Assembly: GCF_025231485.1 (NCBI RefSeq) | Contig: NZ_CP104003.1 | Location: forward strand, 1 to 64,000 | Origin: Salinirubellus salinus | GTDB taxonomy: Archaea; Halobacteriota; Halobacteria; Halobacteriales; Haloarculaceae | Length of the DNA stretch: 64,000 nucleotides | Direction of reading: 5' to 3' | Shown: piece by piece, positions 33,747-41,891 of the stretch | Layout of the letters: every line of letters starts with the position of its first letter | How positions within the stretch are numbered: position 1 is the stretch's first letter | Program-made: the position numbers and the translations under genes | The notes under the pieces: generated by a model | Databases searched by the model: none | What the model saw: only the letters and a program-made list of their open reading frames with translations | Told to the model about the DNA's origin: nothing

Positions 33747-34697
33747 GTGAACCGCACCGTCGCGGCCGCCCTCGCCCTCCTCGCGGTGCTGTCGCTCGGG
33801 GCGGCCGCCGCCACCCTCGATACGGCCACGGCCGGCGGGAGCGGCGGGGCTGGCGGCGGCGACGCCGAGAGCGTCGGCTCCGGCGGCAGTTTCAGTTTCG
33901 GCGGCTACAACGTCTCTGACACGGACAGCGCCACCCCACCCCGCCTGCCACCCATCGTCGGCCAGTTGCTCGGGCTCGTCCTCCTGCTGTTCTTCGGCCT
34001 CGGCCTCGTCCAGTTCCTCCGCGAACACGGGGTCCGTGGCCCGCTCACCGTCGCGCTCGTCGGCGCCGTCCTGGTGGGTGGGCTGTGGCTCCTCCTGAAC
34101 GGTCTCGGCGCCACCGACGGTCTGTTCCAGCAGGGACAGGGTGGGTTCGGGAGCGGTGGCTCGCCGGAACTCCCGGGTGGCGCCTCGCAGGGGCCCGAGG
34201 ACGCCTCCAGCCCGGTCACGGACCCACCGACGGTCCTGTTCGCGCTGTTCGGCGTCGTGCTGGTGGGTGCCGTCGCTCTCATCGCGCGCTCGACGGGCGA
34301 CGACCTCTCACAGCCCGACCCGGACGAGGAGTCGAGCGGCCCGACCGACGTGGCCGCCGTCGGCCGCGCGGCGGGCCGGGCGGCCGACCGTATCGAGGAG
34401 CGCGACGGCTTCGACAACGAGGTGTACCGCGCGTGGGACGAGATGACCCGGCACCTCGACGTGGCGAACCCCGACGCCTCGACGCCGACCGAGTTCGCCG
34501 CCGCGGCCGTCGACGCCGGGATGGCCCGCGAGGACGTCGACGCCCTGACGGACGTGTTCGAGGCGGTCAGGTACGGCGCGGCCGACGCCACCGACGCCCG
34601 CGAGCGCGAGGCCGTCGAGGCCCTGCGCCGCATCGAGCGGGCCTACGCCGAGGCCGACGCTCCGGCCGCCGACCACGGGTCGGGTGAGGCGGCGTGA
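33747..34697 (+). CDS. DUF4129 domain membrane protein
   Basis: A 316-residue protein starting VNRTVAAALALLAVLSLGAA, a signal-like helix, then two further helices near residues 70 and 110 and one near 170. The cytoplasmic C-terminus (residues 205-316) contains the DUF4129 domain (EVYRAWDEMTRHLDVANPDA, STPTEFAAAAVDAG). It is the first gene of a tightly overlapping four-gene unit: its stop overlaps the GTG of the next by four bases. DUF4129 proteins accompany DUF58 and MoxR ATPases and are thought to take part in assembly of secreted or membrane complexes. Confidence 0.83.
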   Translation: MNRTVAAALALLAVLSLGAAAATLDTATAGGSGGAGGGDAESVGSGGSFSFGGYNVSDTDSATPPRLPPIVGQLLGLVLLLFFGLGLVQFLREHGVRGPLTVALVGAVLVGGLWLLLNGLGATDGLFQQGQGGFGSGGSPELPGGASQGPEDASSPVTDPPTVLFALFGVVLVGAVALIARSTGDDLSQPDPDEESSGPTDVAAVGRAAGRAADRIEERDGFDNEVYRAWDEMTRHLDVANPDASTPTEFAAAAVDAGMAREDVDALTDVFEAVRYGAADATDAREREAVEALRRIERAYAEADAPAADHGSGEAA

Positions 34698-35332
34698 ACC
34701 TCGGCCGCCTGTTCCTCGCCATGGGGGCGGCGGCGGCCACCGCCGGGTTGCTGATCGCGCTCCGGCCCTCGCTGGCCGGCGGGCTCGCCCCGACGTACGT
34801 GGTGGTGACCGCGGTGGGGGTGCTGGGACTGGTCCAGGGTGTCGGCGTGGCCTACGGCCGCCTGCGTGGCGAGCGCCGGGCGGCCGACCTCCCGGCCGTC
34901 GAGCGCCCACGGGCGTTCCCGACGCCGGGCGAGGGGTTCGACGCGGGACTGCGGGACCTGCCGCGGGTCTCGAGTGTGAAGGCCGACCGCGAGCGTGCGG
35001 TCGTCCGCGAACGCCTCCGGACCGCCGCGGTGGCCGTCCTCACGCGCTACGAGGGGTACGACCGCGACGACGCCGAGCGGGCGCTGGACCGCGGAACGTG
35101 GACCGACGACCCGCGGGCGGCGGCGTTCTTCGCGCCCGAGACGGCCGACACCGCGCTGACAGCTCGCATCCGTGACGCGGTGGCGGCCGAGCGCGCGTTC
35201 GTCCGCCGAGCGGGCGCCGTCGCGGCCGTCCTCGACGCGCGGGTGACCGAGGGGCGCCCGACGCGAGGTGACCGGGCGGGAGGGAGCGAGCGACCCGTAC
35301 CGACGAACGGACCGGCCGGGGTCGAGCGATGA
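34694..35332 (+). CDS. DUF7269-type membrane protein
   Basis: A 212-residue protein with two N-terminal helices (LFLAMGAAAATAGLLIALRP and a second ending in LGLVQGVGVAYGRL). A mostly helical soluble domain follows with ERAVVRERLRTAAVAVLTRY. The GTG start overlaps the DUF4129 gene, and its stop overlaps the DUF58 ATG by four bases. Location between DUF4129 and DUF58 is characteristic of the haloarchaeal DUF7269 family. No molecular function is known. Confidence 0.78.
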   Translation: MNLGRLFLAMGAAAATAGLLIALRPSLAGGLAPTYVVVTAVGVLGLVQGVGVAYGRLRGERRAADLPAVERPRAFPTPGEGFDAGLRDLPRVSSVKADRERAVVRERLRTAAVAVLTRYEGYDRDDAERALDRGTWTDDPRAAAFFAPETADTALTARIRDAVAAERAFVRRAGAVAAVLDARVTEGRPTRGDRAGGSERPVPTNGPAGVER

Positions 35333-36687
35333 GTGGGCCGGAGCCGACCCGGCGCGCGACGCCCGGCGAGCCCCTGGACCGCGAGACGAACCGCTGGCTG
35401 GGAGTGAACGCGCTGGCGGCCGGCAGCGTCGGCGTCCTGCTCTCGCGGCCGGCGCTCGTCCTCGCGGCGGTGCTGGGCGTGGCGTTCGGCGCCTACGCCC
35501 GCGCCGGTGGCCCTCCAGACGCGCGCGTCTCCCTCTCTCGCGAGATATCAGAGACAGTGTCTCGGCCGGGCGAGTCGGTCCGCGTGACCGTCACCGTCCG
35601 GAACGAGGGTGACTCGCTCCTCCCGGACCTCCGGGTGGTCGACGGCGTCCCCGAGGGCCTCACGGTCGTGGAGGGGTCACCGCGCCACGCCACCGCGCTC
35701 CGACCGGGGAAGGCCGCCGCGTTCACCTACGAGGTCCGGGCCGTCCGTGGCCACCACACCTTCGCGCCGGCGACGGTGCTCGTACACGGGTTCAGCGGGA
35801 GCGTCGAGCGCGAACTCGCGGTCCGTGCCGAGACACCGACGACGCTGGATTGCACCCCCGAACTCGTGGTGGGTGATTCGCTCCCGTTGCGGACCCAGAC
35901 CACGCCGTTCACCGGGCGGGTCGTCACCGACACCGGCGGCCCGGGCACGGAGTTCCACTCGGTGCGGGAGTACCGTCCCGGCGACCCGCTCTCGCGCATC
36001 GACTGGCGCCGGGCCGCCCGCACCGGCGAGTACGCTACGCTCCAGTTCCGGCCCGAGCGGGCGGCCACCGTCGCGCTCGTCGTCGACACGCGCGAGGAGG
36101 CCTACCGGGCGCCGGACCCGGACTCGCCCTCTGCCGTCGAGCGGTCGGTGACCGCGGCCGGCGAGGCGTTCACCTCGCTGCTGGCGACGGGTGACCGGGT
36201 CGCCCTCGCCGCGTACGGGCCGGCGGAGTTCTGGCTCCCGCCCGGTGCGGGCGACGAACACCGCGCCAGTGCTCGCGAGGCGCTCGGCACTCACCGGGCG
36301 TTCGCACCCACCCCCGGCGACGACCCGTTCTTCCCCGGTATCCGCCTGCGGCGCCTCCGCCGGCGACTCCCCGGCGACGCGCAGGTGGTGCTGTTCACCC
36401 CACTGGCCGACGACTACGTGGTGAACGTCGCGCGTCGTCTCGACGCCTACGGCCACCTCGTCACCGTCGTCTCGCCGGACCCCACCGCGGGCCGTAGCGA
36501 CGGCCAGCGCCTCGCGCGTGTCGAGCGGTCGCTCCGGGCCTCGACGCTCCGCGCGGCCGGTATCCGGGTGGTCGACTGGCCCCCGACCGGCCGCTCGCGG
36601 CCGCCGTCGCCCGTGCCCGCCGGAGGTGGTCGACGTGAGCCGAGCGGCGGGGACCGAGCGCCCCCGGTCCGAGACGGCCGACCGTGA
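35329..36687 (+). CDS. DUF58 domain protein
   Basis: A 452-residue protein. Two N-terminal helices are followed by a CARDB-like beta domain (VRVTVTVRNEGDSLLPDLRV). The DUF58 core contains EFHSVREYRPGDPLSRIDWR, the strict family signature, and a VWA-like segment with TVALVVDTREEAYRAPDP. DUF58 proteins act with MoxR-type ATPases. Its C-terminus runs on in a low-complexity Arg/Pro/Gly tail that overlaps the next gene by 53 bases in another frame. No MoxR gene is adjacent in this window. Confidence 0.87.
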   Translation: MSGPEPTRRATPGEPLDRETNRWLGVNALAAGSVGVLLSRPALVLAAVLGVAFGAYARAGGPPDARVSLSREISETVSRPGESVRVTVTVRNEGDSLLPDLRVVDGVPEGLTVVEGSPRHATALRPGKAAAFTYEVRAVRGHHTFAPATVLVHGFSGSVERELAVRAETPTTLDCTPELVVGDSLPLRTQTTPFTGRVVTDTGGPGTEFHSVREYRPGDPLSRIDWRRAARTGEYATLQFRPERAATVALVVDTREEAYRAPDPDSPSAVERSVTAAGEAFTSLLATGDRVALAAYGPAEFWLPPGAGDEHRASAREALGTHRAFAPTPGDDPFFPGIRLRRLRRRLPGDAQVVLFTPLADDYVVNVARRLDAYGHLVTVVSPDPTAGRSDGQRLARVERSLRASTLRAAGIRVVDWPPTGRSRPPSPVPAGGGRREPSGGDRAPPVRDGRP

Positions 36688-37240
36688 CGAGACGGCCGAG
36701 GGCGGCGCCGACGGCGGGGCGCCGCCCGCCGACGCGATGGACGCGCCGATACGGGAACTCGACGACCGGCCGACGGTGGTCGGGAGCGCGCTCGCGTTGC
36801 TCGTCGGCACCGTCGCGGTGGGCGCGACGCTCGCGGGCGGGAGCGTCGCGCTGGTGAGTCTCGCGGGGCTGGTGACGCTCGCGGCCGGCCTGCGCCGCGG
36901 GGAGCGGCGGGTGGTGACGCTCGGCGCGGCCGTGCTCTTCGGCGGCGTCCTGCTGGCGGGCGTGTTCGGGGCGCCGCCGGAGCCGACGCTGGTGGCCGCC
37001 GCCGCGACCGTCGTCGCGTGGGACGCCGGCGAGCACGCGGTCGGTCTCGGTCGGCAGGTGGGGCGACACGCCGAGACGGGCCGCGCGGAACTCGTCCACG
37101 CCGCCGGGTCGGCGCTCGTCGCCAGCACCGCCGCGGCCGCTGCGTACCTCGCGTTCCGGACGCTCGCCAGCCAGTCGGTGGTGGCGCTCGCCCTGCTCGC
37201 GCTCGGTGGGCTCCTCATCGCCGCGCTGTTGCGCGCGTAG
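36635..37240 (+). CDS. DUF7519-type membrane protein
   Basis: A 201-residue protein from GTG 36635 with an acidic, disordered 45-residue N-terminus and five hydrophobic helices, among them SALALLVGTVAVGATLAGGS, FGGVLLAGVFGAP and ALALLALGGLLIAALL. It overlaps the DUF58 gene by 53 bases and is the last gene of the unit. The order DUF4129-DUF7269-DUF58-DUF7519 is recurrent in haloarchaea in my recollection. Function unknown. The start could be further downstream at ATG 36736. Confidence 0.78.
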   Translation: MSRAAGTERPRSETADRDETAEGGADGGAPPADAMDAPIRELDDRPTVVGSALALLVGTVAVGATLAGGSVALVSLAGLVTLAAGLRRGERRVVTLGAAVLFGGVLLAGVFGAPPEPTLVAAAATVVAWDAGEHAVGLGRQVGRHAETGRAELVHAAGSALVASTAAAAAYLAFRTLASQSVVALALLALGGLLIAALLRA

Positions 37241-37374
37241 CCGTGTTCGACCCTGGCCACTCGGGGGTCGTAGACGTCCTCGGGCCGTCGGGCCGGTGGC
37301 GACGGCCCGCCCGAACAGTTTTACTCGCCCCACCCCCTCGACGACCAGATGCATCCCGTCGTTCGACCGACACC

Positions 37375-38043
37375 GTGGCCGACGTCCAGGCCGGCCAGCG
37401 GACGAAACTCGTCGGGACCGTCGCGGCGGCCGAGGCAGGCACCCCCTTCGACGCCGGGTTCGCGGGCGTTCCGACGCTCGCGGCCCAGTACGTCGTCGTC
37501 GAGGTCCGGCCGGACGGCGACGGCGGCACCGAGGAACGCCAGGTTTACGACGGCACCCGCGCGGTCCCGTGTGAACTCACGGACGGTACCGGGAGCGTCC
37601 TCGTCGACCCGGACCCGGAGACGGTGGACGCGAGCGGCGATCACCACGACTCCATCCGGGTGGAGAAGGGCGAGGAACCGCCCGAACGGGTGAAGCAGTT
37701 CCTCCGGACGACGGCGGACGTCGACGGCGTGTTCGAGGGGGTCGACGTCGGTCCGTTCAACGTCGGCGGCCGGACCCGGTACTACCGTGAGTGGCGGGTC
37801 GAACCGGGCGACGAGGTGCTGGTCTACGGCACCGGTGACCGCGACCCGGACGCCGACTGGGGCGAGAGCCTCGTCGTCCGCACGGACGAGGCGGACGACG
37901 GCCTGTTCACCAACTACTCGCCCGCCGAGTACGCGAACAAGAGCCTGCTCTCCACCGCGGGGTACCTCGGGGTGGGGTCGCTGTTGCTGGTGTGGCCGTT
38001 CGCGGTGCTCGCGTACATGTTGCTGGAGATGGGCGTGTTCTGA
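37375..38043 (+). CDS. GIDE-domain membrane protein, possibly N-terminally altered
   Basis: A 222-residue protein. VADVQAGQRTKLVGTVAAAE begins the GIDE domain, which in eukaryotic MUL1 forms the intermembrane part of an E3 ligase; archaeal versions have no RING. A C-terminal helix (YLGVGSLLLVWPFAVLAYML) anchors it. Relatives normally have an N-terminal helix too, which is absent here. A TTTTAC box at 37319 lies about 25 bases before ATG 37349, which would be in frame if one base were missing, so the true start may be 37349 with an indel. Confidence 0.68.
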   Translation: MADVQAGQRTKLVGTVAAAEAGTPFDAGFAGVPTLAAQYVVVEVRPDGDGGTEERQVYDGTRAVPCELTDGTGSVLVDPDPETVDASGDHHDSIRVEKGEEPPERVKQFLRTTADVDGVFEGVDVGPFNVGGRTRYYREWRVEPGDEVLVYGTGDRDPDADWGESLVVRTDEADDGLFTNYSPAEYANKSLLSTAGYLGVGSLLLVWPFAVLAYMLLEMGVF

Positions 38044-38104
38044 GGGGTGAAGGAGAGAACGCTGTCGCGGTTCGGTGGCGGTGCAGTAGCGGCTAGCTCA
38101 CCCA

Positions 38105-38202
38105 CCCGCGCCGAGCGCAGCGAGGCGCGCCTTTTTGACCCATATTTCTGGAGGAGCGGTGCGCGAGTGAAGCGAGCGCACCCGACGAGAAAAATATGGT
38201 TG
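38105..38202 (-). repeat. Extragenic structured element 3' of proS (copy A)
   Basis: Read on the minus strand, this element begins directly after the proS stop. It has an outer stem CCATATTT/AAATATGG (38192-38199 with 38140-38147), an inner stem GGTGCGC/GCGCACC (38176-38182 with 38158-38164), and a third stem CGCGCC/GGCGCG (38107-38112 with 38124-38129). The core motif CTCGTCGGGT...ACCGCTCCT is shared with a second element at 51655-51760. A T-run just past the stop might serve as a terminator. Confidence 0.6.
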
Positions 38203-39663
38203 CTAGTAGTTCTTCGCGAAGTACGCCGTCTCCGTCGCCTCCTCCCCGCACACTCCGCACGTCTCGTGGACCGGCTCCTCGTCCTCGTCGAGCGGGAGCA
38301 TCACGATCTCGGCGGCGATCTGGTCCTTGATCTCGGTCTCACACGCCTCGTCGCCACACCAGCCGGTCTTGACGTAGCCGCCGTGTCGGCCGAGCGTCCC
38401 GAGGATCTCGTTGCGGCCGTGGGCCTCGTGGATCCGTTCCTCGACGGTCTCCTCGGCCGCGGCGTACAGTTTGGCGTAGACGTCGTCGAGCGCGTCCTGC
38501 ACGGCCTCGCCGATGGCGTCGCGGTCCGCGACCGTGCGCTCGCCGTCCGGGCGCTGGACGAGCGTGGCCTCGCCGTCCTCGACCTCGTTCGGGCCGATCT
38601 CGATGCGGAGCGGGACGCCCTTCAGCTCCCACTCGTTGTACTTGAAGCCGGGGTTGCGCTCGTCCCGGTCGTCGAGGTGGACGCGGAACTCGGCGTCGAG
38701 CTCCGCGGCGAGCTCGGCCGCGTAGTCGAGTACCTCGTCCTTGGTCTCGGACTGCCAGATGGGGACGACGACGACCTGTTCGGGCGCGAGCGTGGGCGGC
38801 AGCACCAGCCCCTGGTCGTCCGAGTGGGTCATGATGAGCGCGCCGAGCGCGCGCCACGAGAGCCCCCACGAGGTGGTGTGTGCGACCTGCTCGTCCTCGT
38901 CCTCGTCGGTGTAGTAGAGGTCGTAGGCCTCCGCGAACCGGGTCCCGAGGTAGTGAGAGGTGCCGGCCTGCACGGACTTGCCGTCGGGCATCAGCGCCTC
39001 GATGGTCGTCGTCACCTCGGCGCCAGGGAACTTGTCGTGGTCCGGCTTGCGGCCCGTCATCCCCGGGATCGCCAGCACCTCCTCGTAGAGCTTCTCGTAC
39101 TGGCCCAGCCGGGTGGTCGTCTCCTCCCACGCGCCCGCCTCGTCGCGGTGGGCGGTGTGCCCCTCCTGCCAGAGGAACTCCTTCGTGCGGAAGAACGGCT
39201 TGGTGTCCGTGGCCTCCCACCGGATGACCGAGCACCACTGGTTCACGCGCATCGGGAGGTCCCGGTGGCTCCGGACCCACTGGCTGATGTACGGCGTGAT
39301 GATGGACTCGCTCGTCGGGCGGAAGGCGAGTCGCTCCTCGAGCTCCTCGGTACCGGCGTGGGTGACCCACGCCACCTCGGGGTCGAACCCCTCGACGATC
39401 TCGGCCTCCTGCTCGAGGTACGACTCGGGGATGAGCGCCGGGAAGTAGGCGTTCTGGACGCCGTCGTCCTTGAACATCTGGTCGAGGTTCTCCTGCAGTC
39501 GCTCCCAGATGGCGTAGCCGCGCGGCCGGGTCACGATGAACCCGCCCATCGGGGCGTAGTCCGCGAGGCCGGCCTTCTGGACCACCTCGGCGTACCACTT
39601 GCCTGTCTGTCCCGCCTTGGACTCGGTGATCCCGAGTTCCTGGTCGTCGTCGGTGTCGCTCAT
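38203..39663 (-). CDS. proS: Proline-tRNA ligase, archaeal/eukaryotic type
   Basis: A 486-residue class II aminoacyl-tRNA synthetase. Motif 2 (FFRTKEFLWQEGHTAHRDE) and motif 3 region (LGALIMTHSDDQGLVLPP), together with RPTSESIITPYISQWVRSHR, are those of prolyl-tRNA synthetase. The C-terminal zinc-binding part has CGDEAC and CGVC pairs, and the protein ends in Tyr (AKNY), as in the archaeal-type enzyme. It lacks the bacterial INS editing domain. It charges tRNA-Pro in the cytoplasm. Start ATG 39663. Confidence 0.95.
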   Translation of the reverse strand: MSDTDDDQELGITESKAGQTGKWYAEVVQKAGLADYAPMGGFIVTRPRGYAIWERLQENLDQMFKDDGVQNAYFPALIPESYLEQEAEIVEGFDPEVAWVTHAGTEELEERLAFRPTSESIITPYISQWVRSHRDLPMRVNQWCSVIRWEATDTKPFFRTKEFLWQEGHTAHRDEAGAWEETTTRLGQYEKLYEEVLAIPGMTGRKPDHDKFPGAEVTTTIEALMPDGKSVQAGTSHYLGTRFAEAYDLYYTDEDEDEQVAHTTSWGLSWRALGALIMTHSDDQGLVLPPTLAPEQVVVVPIWQSETKDEVLDYAAELAAELDAEFRVHLDDRDERNPGFKYNEWELKGVPLRIEIGPNEVEDGEATLVQRPDGERTVADRDAIGEAVQDALDDVYAKLYAAAEETVEERIHEAHGRNEILGTLGRHGGYVKTGWCGDEACETEIKDQIAAEIVMLPLDEDEEPVHETCGVCGEEATETAYFAKNY

Positions 39664-39901
39664 AGTCGTTGGTGTCGGAGTGGCGTCCTAAATACGGTGC
39701 GTTCCGCTCGCGGCCGGCGTCGGTCGGGGAGGAGTGAGAAGTGGTGGCCTACCGGCCACGCGGCACGCGCGGGCGAACGAGGCGGCGACGGGAGGTGCCC
39801 ATACCGGGGCGACGGGGCGACCGGACTCGTACGCTCCGGAGGTACGCCACCGACTCGGACGCCGGCGACACGCCCTTCCGTCCGGTCCGCGCACGGCGCG
39901 T

Positions 39902-40333
39902 ATGCAGACGGTCGAACTCGGTCCCACGGACGCGGTCGAACTCGCACGGCTCTACGAGGCGTACGACTGGTGGGCCGAGCGGACGGTCCCAGAGGTGCGG
40001 GCGGCGCTCGCCGACTCCATCGCACTCGGCGTCCGTGACGACGGCGACCTGGTCGCGTCGGCCCGTGTCGTCACCGACGGCGTCTACTACGCGACGTGTT
40101 ACGACGTGGTGGTCCGCGAGGACCGGCGCAGCGAGGGCGTCGGCGAGGAACTGCTGGACGCCGTCGTCTCCCATCCCGCCCTCGCGGACGTCTTCCTCTC
40201 GCTCACCTGCCGCGAGGGTCTGGTCCCGTTCTACGAACGGGCCGGGTTCGAGCCATACCCGAGTCCGGTCGAGCGACCCGACGGCCCCGCCGAGGAGATG
40301 GTCCACCTCTACCGGCCCCGCGCGGACGACTGA
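39902..40333 (+). CDS. GNAT family N-acetyltransferase
   Basis: A 143-residue GNAT protein. YDVVVREDRRSEGVGEELLD is the acetyl-CoA-binding motif A (R-x-x-G-x-G/A form RSEGVGE), and LVPFYERAGFEPYPSP is motif B. The N-terminal half (VELARLYEAYDWWAERTVPE) is typical of small single-domain enzymes. The substrate amine is unknown. It ends in a short acidic tail. Confidence 0.85.
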   Translation: MQTVELGPTDAVELARLYEAYDWWAERTVPEVRAALADSIALGVRDDGDLVASARVVTDGVYYATCYDVVVREDRRSEGVGEELLDAVVSHPALADVFLSLTCREGLVPFYERAGFEPYPSPVERPDGPAEEMVHLYRPRADD

Positions 40334-40384
40334 GAACGGGGAAGACCGAGAGGAGAGAGACTGGAGCGGGGAGACTGGACGCGG

Positions 40385-40630
40385 TCAGTCGGCGGAGGCG
40401 ACGCCCCACGCGACGCGGTCCCAGAGTCGCTCGTAGCCGTAGTACGTCCCGGTCTTGACGAGGTTCGTGACGAGGCCGATGCTCAGCGACTGGCCGACGC
40501 TCCCGGTCACCGCGAACGCCACTCCCACCGAGACGAGGACCATGACCACCCGGTAGAGGAGCGTCTTCACCACCGCCCGCGACCGCAGCTGGTTCGGCGT
40601 CCGGGTGACGAGGCGACGTGTGAACTCCAT
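40385..40630 (-). CDS. DUF2061 membrane protein
   Basis: An 81-residue protein with the DUF2061 signature RSRAVVKTLLYRVVMVLVSV and a second segment LSIGLVTNLVKTGTYYGYERLWDRV. It has two membrane helices. The family is often encoded near sulfate-assimilation genes in bacteria, but no such neighbour is seen here. Function unknown. ATG 40630 is the only plausible start. Confidence 0.85.
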   Translation of the reverse strand: MEFTRRLVTRTPNQLRSRAVVKTLLYRVVMVLVSVGVAFAVTGSVGQSLSIGLVTNLVKTGTYYGYERLWDRVAWGVASAD

Positions 40631-40703
40631 ACCGACTGCTCGTGACGGCGCTACTTGATAACCACTGATAGTTTACAACAGACAAAAGTGTAGCTAGAAA
40701 CGG

Positions 40704-41036
40704 TTACAGCAGGAGGCCGAGGCCGACCAGCGCCACGAGTCCGACCACGATGGTTGCGAGGATGCTCTCGGTGTACCACGCGACGAGGGCGGCGACGACG
40801 GCGGCGACCAGTCGGTCGTTCCCCAGCAGCACCACCGTCTCCTCGGGGGCGAGGACGGCGGGGACGACGAGCGCCGAGAGCACCGCTGCGGGCACCATCC
40901 CGAGCGCCGTCTGCGCGCGTGAGGGGACGCCGCCGAGTCGCTCGAACAGGAAGAGGAACGACGCGCGGATGGCGTAGGTGCCGACGCCCGCGAGGACGAC
41001 GGCGGCCCACACCACCGTATCGGGGGCGGTCGTCAA
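40704..41036 (-). CDS. azlD: AzlD-type branched-chain amino acid export subunit
   Basis: A 110-residue protein with four hydrophobic helices and the AzlD signature AGVGTYAIRASFLFLFERLG. AzlD pairs with AzlC to export branched-chain amino acids. I place the start at a TTG (41034-41036), which overlaps the AzlC stop as TTGA; no ATG or GTG gives the conserved N-terminus, since the next GTG codons lie within the first helix (DTVVWAAVVL). This is an unusual but coherent start. Downstream is a 74-base gap to the DUF2061 gene. Confidence 0.8.
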   Translation of the reverse strand: MTTAPDTVVWAAVVLAGVGTYAIRASFLFLFERLGGVPSRAQTALGMVPAAVLSALVVPAVLAPEETVVLLGNDRLVAAVVAALVAWYTESILATIVVGLVALVGLGLLL

Positions 41037-41740
41037 TGGCCCACCTCCACGTCGCCCCAGCCGCGTTCGGCCAGCACGGTGCCGGCGACGACGCCCGCGA
41101 CGGCCCCGACCAGCAGGCCGAGGTTGAACGGGAGTGAGACGCCCGCGGTGGCGACACCGCCACCGACGAGCGCCGCGACCAGCGTCGGTCGACTCTCGAC
41201 GGCCGGCACCAGCAGGGCGAGGAAGGTGAGCGGCACCGCGAACCCGAGCGGGAGCCACGCGGGCACCTGCGTCCCGGCGAGCGCCCCCGCGACGGTGCAG
41301 ATCTGCCAGACGACCCAGAGCGGCAGCGCGGTCCCGAGGTAGTACCAGCGCTTGCGCTCTACCCCCTCCAGCCCCTCGGCGTACCGCGTCACCGAGAGCG
41401 CGAAGGCCTGGTCGGTCAGCACGTACGCCAGCAGCGCCCGCCAGCGCGAGTCCTCCTCGAGGAAGTGCGGGGCCAGCGACGCCGAGTACATGAACATCCG
41501 CGCGTTGATGACCAGCGCCGTCCCGACGACGACGACGAGTGCGGCGTCCCGGCCGAGGAGTTCGATGATGGCGAGCTGGGAGGCGCCGGCGAACACGACC
41601 ACGGAGAGCGCGGCGGCTTGCAGTATCGAGAGCCCGGCCCCGATGGCGGCGGCTCCCGCGACGAGTCCGAACGGCACGACACCCAGCACCACGGGCGTGG
41701 TGGCACGCACGCCCGCACGGAGGGCCTCTCGGCGACTCAT
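41033..41740 (-). CDS. azlC: AzlC-type branched-chain amino acid export permease
   Basis: A 235-residue protein with about six helices and the family blocks VLGVVPFGLVAGAAAIGAG, FAGASQLAIIELLGRDAAL and NARMFMYSASLAPHF. AzlC forms the membrane part of the branched-chain amino-acid exporter with AzlD, which overlaps it by four bases. Export may relieve excess leucine, isoleucine or valine, or their toxic analogues. ATG 41740 is preferred; a GTG at 41755 would add five residues. Confidence 0.87.
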   Translation of the reverse strand: MSRREALRAGVRATTPVVLGVVPFGLVAGAAAIGAGLSILQAAALSVVVFAGASQLAIIELLGRDAALVVVVGTALVINARMFMYSASLAPHFLEEDSRWRALLAYVLTDQAFALSVTRYAEGLEGVERKRWYYLGTALPLWVVWQICTVAGALAGTQVPAWLPLGFAVPLTFLALLVPAVESRPTLVAALVGGGVATAGVSLPFNLGLLVGAVAGVVAGTVLAERGWGDVEVGH

Positions 41741-41863
41741 TGCGCTCGGCTTCACCGCCCCGGGTGACGGGGTTTCCGGTTCGTCGCTCGGCTCCGACGC
41801 CCGCGTCGACTGCCGGCTCGGGCCTCCAGCGCAGTGAATCGGAGGGAGAACGCCGAGTAGTTC

Positions 41864-41869
41864 TTTAAG
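41864..41869 (+). promoter_or_regulatory. TATA box for the histidine kinase gene
   Basis: TTTAAG lies 23-28 bases before the GTG start at 41892, the spacing expected for a leaderless archaeal transcript, and supports that GTG. Confidence 0.5.
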
Positions 41870-41891
41870 TCGTGAGTGTGTTGCCCGAATC

